Positions 61,083 to 64,000 of a stretch of DNA of 64,000 nt are shown piece by piece. Source of the DNA: Anaerolineales bacterium UBA2181 (GTDB lineage: Bacteria > Chloroflexota > Anaerolineae > Promineifilales > UBA4811); assembly GCA_002328075.1 (NCBI GenBank), contig DCVT01000016.1, positions 1-64,000 of the forward strand, in the 5' to 3' direction. How positions within the stretch are numbered: position 1 is the stretch's first letter; each line of letters begins with the position of its first letter. The position numbers and the translations under genes are program-made. The notes beneath the pieces are model-generated. The model had not been told where the DNA came from and searched no databases. It saw only the letters and a list, made by a program, of their open reading frames with translations.

Positions 61083-62114
61083 TCATCCGTAAAGCCAGCA
61101 TCGGACGGTATGCTCTGGCGCAATAGTGCGCAGCGTGGGGTTCTCGCTCAGGCAGATCTCGAGGCCGTGTTGAACCCGAGCACGGCAGCGCGGTGCGAAC
61201 CGGCAACCGGCCGGCAGGTTGATCAGGTTTGGAACGTTCCCCGGGATCGTGTCCAGTTCATCCTTCATCTCGCCCAAGACCGGAATCGAGCCAATGAGCC
61301 CTATCGTGTACGGGTGTTTGGGCGAACGGAAAAGGGTGTGAATGTCCGACTCTTCCACTATCTGCCCGGCATACATGACCGCCACGCGTGACGCCATCTC
61401 GGCAACTACCCCCAGGTCATGCGTGATCAGAATGATGGCCATTCCCAGTTGTGCCTGTAGATCTCGCATCAGGTCCAGGATCTGCGCCTGAATGGTGACA
61501 TCCAAGGCAGTGGTTGGCTCATCGGCAATGAGGAGCGCAGGGTTGCAAGCCAACGCCATGGCGATCATGACTCTCTGGGCCATCCCACCCGAGAGCTCGT
61601 GCGGATAGGCCTTGAGCCGACGCTCTGGATCAGGAATCCCCACCTGGCGCAACAGCTCCAGCGCTCGCTCCCGACCCGCTGCCCGTTTGAGCCTCTGATG
61701 TATGCGATAGACCTCCACCAACTGGTACTCGGTGTTGACCACCGGGTTGAGACACGCGGTTGGCTGCTGAAAGATGATCGACATCCGGCTGCCACGGATC
61801 CTGGTCATCTCGCGCGCAGAGAGCTCTAGCAGATTTGTGCCATCGAACCAGACCTCACCCGATTCAATGCGCCCGGGATACGAGATCAATCGAAGCACTG
61901 AATACAGGCTGACGCTCTTGCCGCATCCCGATTCGCCGACCAGACCCACCACTTCGCCGCTGCGGACGGTCAAATCAACCCCGTCCACGGCTTTGACGAC
62001 TCCGTCTATCGTGTGAAAGTAGGTTCGAAGGTCCCTTATTTGCAGCAACGCCTTGTCGGTTGGCCCGTCGCCGGATTGGCCGTTTTTGCCCCTCGATTCT
62101 TCAGCCACAGCCAC
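61083..62114 (-). CDS. Oligopeptide/dipeptide ABC transporter ATPase (OppD/DppD type)
   Basis: A 343-aa ATPase. It has LRTYFHTIDGVVKAVDGVDL, Walker A GESGCGKSV, Q-loop IIFQQPTACLNPV, signature LSGGMAQRVMIAMAL and Walker B LLIADEPTTALDVT, with a C-terminal cysteine-containing oligo_HPY region (CRFAPRCRARV). The usual MGLVGESGSGKS pattern and gene order (B-C-D-F) are kept. The GTG start has GGAGGAGAGG upstream. Confidence 0.95.
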   Translation of the reverse strand: MAVAEESRGKNGQSGDGPTDKALLQIRDLRTYFHTIDGVVKAVDGVDLTVRSGEVVGLVGESGCGKSVSLYSVLRLISYPGRIESGEVWFDGTNLLELSAREMTRIRGSRMSIIFQQPTACLNPVVNTEYQLVEVYRIHQRLKRAAGRERALELLRQVGIPDPERRLKAYPHELSGGMAQRVMIAMALACNPALLIADEPTTALDVTIQAQILDLMRDLQAQLGMAIILITHDLGVVAEMASRVAVMYAGQIVEESDIHTLFRSPKHPYTIGLIGSIPVLGEMKDELDTIPGNVPNLINLPAGCRFAPRCRARVQHGLEICLSENPTLRTIAPEHTVRCWLYG

Positions 62115-62127
62115 CTCTCCTCCGTCC

Positions 62128-63132
62128 TCACCGGTTGAGTCGCGGGTCCAGCGCGTCGCGCAAGCCGTCGCCCAGGAGATTGAAACTCAGGACCGTGAGC
62201 ATGATGGCAATCCCGGGAAAGAAAACCAGGTGTGGCGCGCTGAATACCTGGTTTCGCTCTGCGCCCAACATCGAGCCCCATTCCGGCATCGGGGGCTGGG
62301 CACCCAGCCCAAGAAACGAAAGTGCGGCCGCGTCCAAAATCGCAGTGGCAATTCCCAACGTGCCCTGCACGATCAGCGGCGTAAGCGCATTCGGCAGGAT
62401 CCGGTGAAACAGCAGCCGGGTGGTGCTGACCCCCAGAACCCTGTCAGCTTCCACGTAATCGGCTTCTTTGACCGATAACACGCTGGCCCGCACGATGCGC
62501 GCGTAGATGGGAATCGAGACGATTCCGATGGCCAGCAGGGCGTTGATCAGACCCGGACCCAAGACGGTCACAATGGCGATGGCCAGGATCAGGGAAGGAA
62601 ATGCCAACAGCACGTCCATCAGGCGCATGACCACGTTGTCCACCCAACCCCCGAAAAAGCCGGATATGGCGCCCAAGAAAGTACCGATAACGATGGCAAA
62701 CGAGACCGTCGTAAAGCCGATGATGAGCGACCACTTGGAGCCATATACCATTCGGCTGTAGAAATCACGCACGTTGCCATCCAACCCGAGCAGATGCTGC
62801 GGCTGTTCGGCCGGGCATCCCAACAGGTGAATGCAGGGCGGCGTCCGCTTTTTCACCCCGGCCGCAACTTCCTCCGGAATATCAAGCATCGGCACATTGG
62901 GATCATGGGTAGCCAGCAGGGGGTGGATGATGGACACGACAACCAGCATCCCCAGGATGATCATGCCCACGATAGCCGAGCGTTTGCGAAAGATGTGCCG
63001 GGCCGCGTCGCGCCACAGGCTGCTGGGTGGGCGGAGCAGCACCTCGTCCGGTCCGACGAGATTGGTAATGGGGTCTGAGCCGGGCGCTACCGGTGTTCGC
63101 CCGGCAGTGAAGTCGTCAGGTCGCTCTTCCAT
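62128..63132 (-). CDS. Oligopeptide/dipeptide ABC transporter permease (OppC/DppC type)
   Basis: A 334-aa permease. An N-terminal cytosolic stretch and first helix (AIVGMIILGMLVVVSII) are followed by five helices of the BPD_transp_1 fold. It has the EAA loop DYVEADRVLGVSTTRLLFHR and the C-terminal AALSFLGLGAQPPMPEWGS typical of OppC. A periplasmic loop near residues 90-105 has two cysteines (CIHLLGC). The ATG at 63132 is preceded by AAGGTGAG. Confidence 0.93.
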   Translation of the reverse strand: MEERPDDFTAGRTPVAPGSDPITNLVGPDEVLLRPPSSLWRDAARHIFRKRSAIVGMIILGMLVVVSIIHPLLATHDPNVPMLDIPEEVAAGVKKRTPPCIHLLGCPAEQPQHLLGLDGNVRDFYSRMVYGSKWSLIIGFTTVSFAIVIGTFLGAISGFFGGWVDNVVMRLMDVLLAFPSLILAIAIVTVLGPGLINALLAIGIVSIPIYARIVRASVLSVKEADYVEADRVLGVSTTRLLFHRILPNALTPLIVQGTLGIATAILDAAALSFLGLGAQPPMPEWGSMLGAERNQVFSAPHLVFFPGIAIMLTVLSFNLLGDGLRDALDPRLNR

Positions 63133-63147
63133 GGATCTCACCTTTGA

Positions 63148-64000
63148 TCACTCTAGCCTGATCCTGGGATCCAGGTAAGCGTACGAGACATCCACTACGA
63201 GGTTGACGGACACAAAGATCAGGGCAACCACCAGCGTGAAACCCTCCACCACCCGATAGTCCCGGCCGGTGATGGCGTCGTATAGCGTCCGGCCGAGTCC
63301 AGAGAGGTTGAATATGGTCTCCGTCAGAACTGCCCCGGCCAGCAAGATGCCGAATTGCAGCCCTATCACGGTGACCACCGGCAGCATGGCATTCCGGAGC
63401 CCGTGCCGGGCAATGACCGCCACCTCGCCCAACCCCTTGGCCCTTGCGGTGCGGATATATTCCAACCCCATCACCTCCAGCAGACTGGATCGGGTCATGC
63501 GGGCGATGATCGACATGGGAATGGTCCCCAGCGCGACCGCCGGAAGTATCATGTGCCTGAGCGCATCCCGCAAAGCAGTCCAGTTTCCGGAGATGAGCGC
63601 GTTGAAGACGTGCATGTTGGAAAAGAACGTCAGGGCCGTCTTGATTAGACCGGAAACCTGCCAGCCCCACGTCTCATACAGCGGAGGTATGATGATTCCG
63701 GCTGTGAGTCGGCCAGAAGGAGGAAGCTGAAGCGGGCTATCCTTGAGCAGCACGGCAAAGGTGTACTGCAGCATGAGGCCTAGCCAAAAGACCGGCATGG
63801 ACACCCCCACGTTCGCAATGATCATGGTAAAGACGTCGGCCGACGAATTGTGCCAGTAGGCAGACACAATGCCCAGCGGAATGCCTATCGCGACCGCAAA
63901 CAACAGCGCCGAGAGGCTCAATTCGATGGTGACCGGCAGTTTTTCGACGAGCATATCGGTGATGGGCCGGCCCTGTCGAAAGGAGTTCCCCAGATCAAAC
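63148..64000 (-). CDS. Oligopeptide/dipeptide ABC transporter permease (OppB/DppB type), 5' end outside window
   Basis: The visible 284 codons run off the right edge. The readable N-terminal side, DLGNSFRQGRPITDMLVEKL, is the typical OppB periplasmic loop, so an internal ATG at 63954 is not the true start. Five membrane helices follow. The EAA loop is in LEYIRTARAKGLGEVAVIAR, and the C-terminus is FTLVVALIFVSVNLVVDVSY. It heads the visible transport operon; the operon promoter lies outside the window. Confidence 0.93.
   Translation of the reverse strand, partial: FDLGNSFRQGRPITDMLVEKLPVTIELSLSALLFAVAIGIPLGIVSAYWHNSSADVFTMIIANVGVSMPVFWLGLMLQYTFAVLLKDSPLQLPPSGRLTAGIIIPPLYETWGWQVSGLIKTALTFFSNMHVFNALISGNWTALRDALRHMILPAVALGTIPMSIIARMTRSSLLEVMGLEYIRTARAKGLGEVAVIARHGLRNAMLPVVTVIGLQFGILLAGAVLTETIFNLSGLGRTLYDAITGRDYRVVEGFTLVVALIFVSVNLVVDVSYAYLDPRIRLE

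Noticed and set aside
1..64000. CRISPR arrays, tRNA or rRNA genes
   Set aside because: No regularly spaced repeats, cloverleaf-like segments or rRNA signatures longer than the 17-nt 16S-tail match were seen by eye; a tRNAscan/Infernal run would be needed for certainty.

Overview
The window is a GC-rich bacterial chromosome segment with short intergenic gaps and many 4-nt start/stop overlaps. The gene set is a K+-independent membrane pyrophosphatase, archease with RtcB, an fhaA-fhaB-SEDS-PBP cluster, an SCO1664-family kinase-like protein beside a histidine phosphatase, a short-Q-loop cydABDC operon and non-pyrrolysine MttB-type methyl transfer. I infer Chloroflexota (Anaerolineae or a relative). 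No rRNA, tRNA, CRISPR array or complete mobile element was seen. An insertion-sequence end lies at the extreme left edge.

Layout. 0-5 kb: IS terminus, PAP2-like membrane protein, histidine phosphatase with SCO1664 protein, JAMM protease, threonine dehydratase, HAD hydrolase (all +). 5-9.3 kb: sugar-phosphate operon fba-tkt-rpiA-rpe (-). 9.3-15.6 kb: cytochrome bd operon cydABDC (-). 15.7-20.1 kb: aminotransferase with hydantoinase (-), divergent from an MTA/SAH-deaminase fused to a CYTH-like domain (+). 20.1-25.9 kb: fhaA-fhaB-SDR-MTAP-SEDS-PBP operon (-), in which the PBP has lost its three transpeptidase motifs. 25.9-31.2 kb: archease, rtcB and a SHMT/GcvT fusion (+). 31.3-41.6 kb: hppA, HDAC-like, yvcK, gap, pgk, argS, and a dCTP deaminase split in frame by a LAGLIDADG domain (+). 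41.6-51.8 kb: ornithine-type aminotransferase, short GH3-like protein, TtcA-like protein, dnaJ with two lipoprotein HtrA proteases, a baeRF-type protein with a degenerate ureohydrolase, and a ferredoxin.

51.9-64 kb is the most unusual region. A minus-strand transport and demethylation locus holds a complete Opp/Dpp set (oppBCDF), an amino-acid-type ATPase, an amino-acid-type permease carrying a predicted extracytoplasmic seven-bladed WD40 propeller, an MttB-family methyltransferase, its corrinoid protein, and one lipoprotein. That lipoprotein joins an SBP_bac_3 domain to an SBP_bac_5 domain whose sequence order is circularly permuted. Both SBP classes needed by the two transporter types therefore sit in one chain. 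I infer a coordinated system for taking up and demethylating amine or peptide compounds; its substrate is unknown.

Promoters are easy to read by eye: many genes have TTGCCN or TTGACN, a 16-18 nt spacer, then TATAAT, TATACT or TAGAAT. Several start codons lie 0-3 nt from the predicted transcription start, which suggests leaderless mRNAs.
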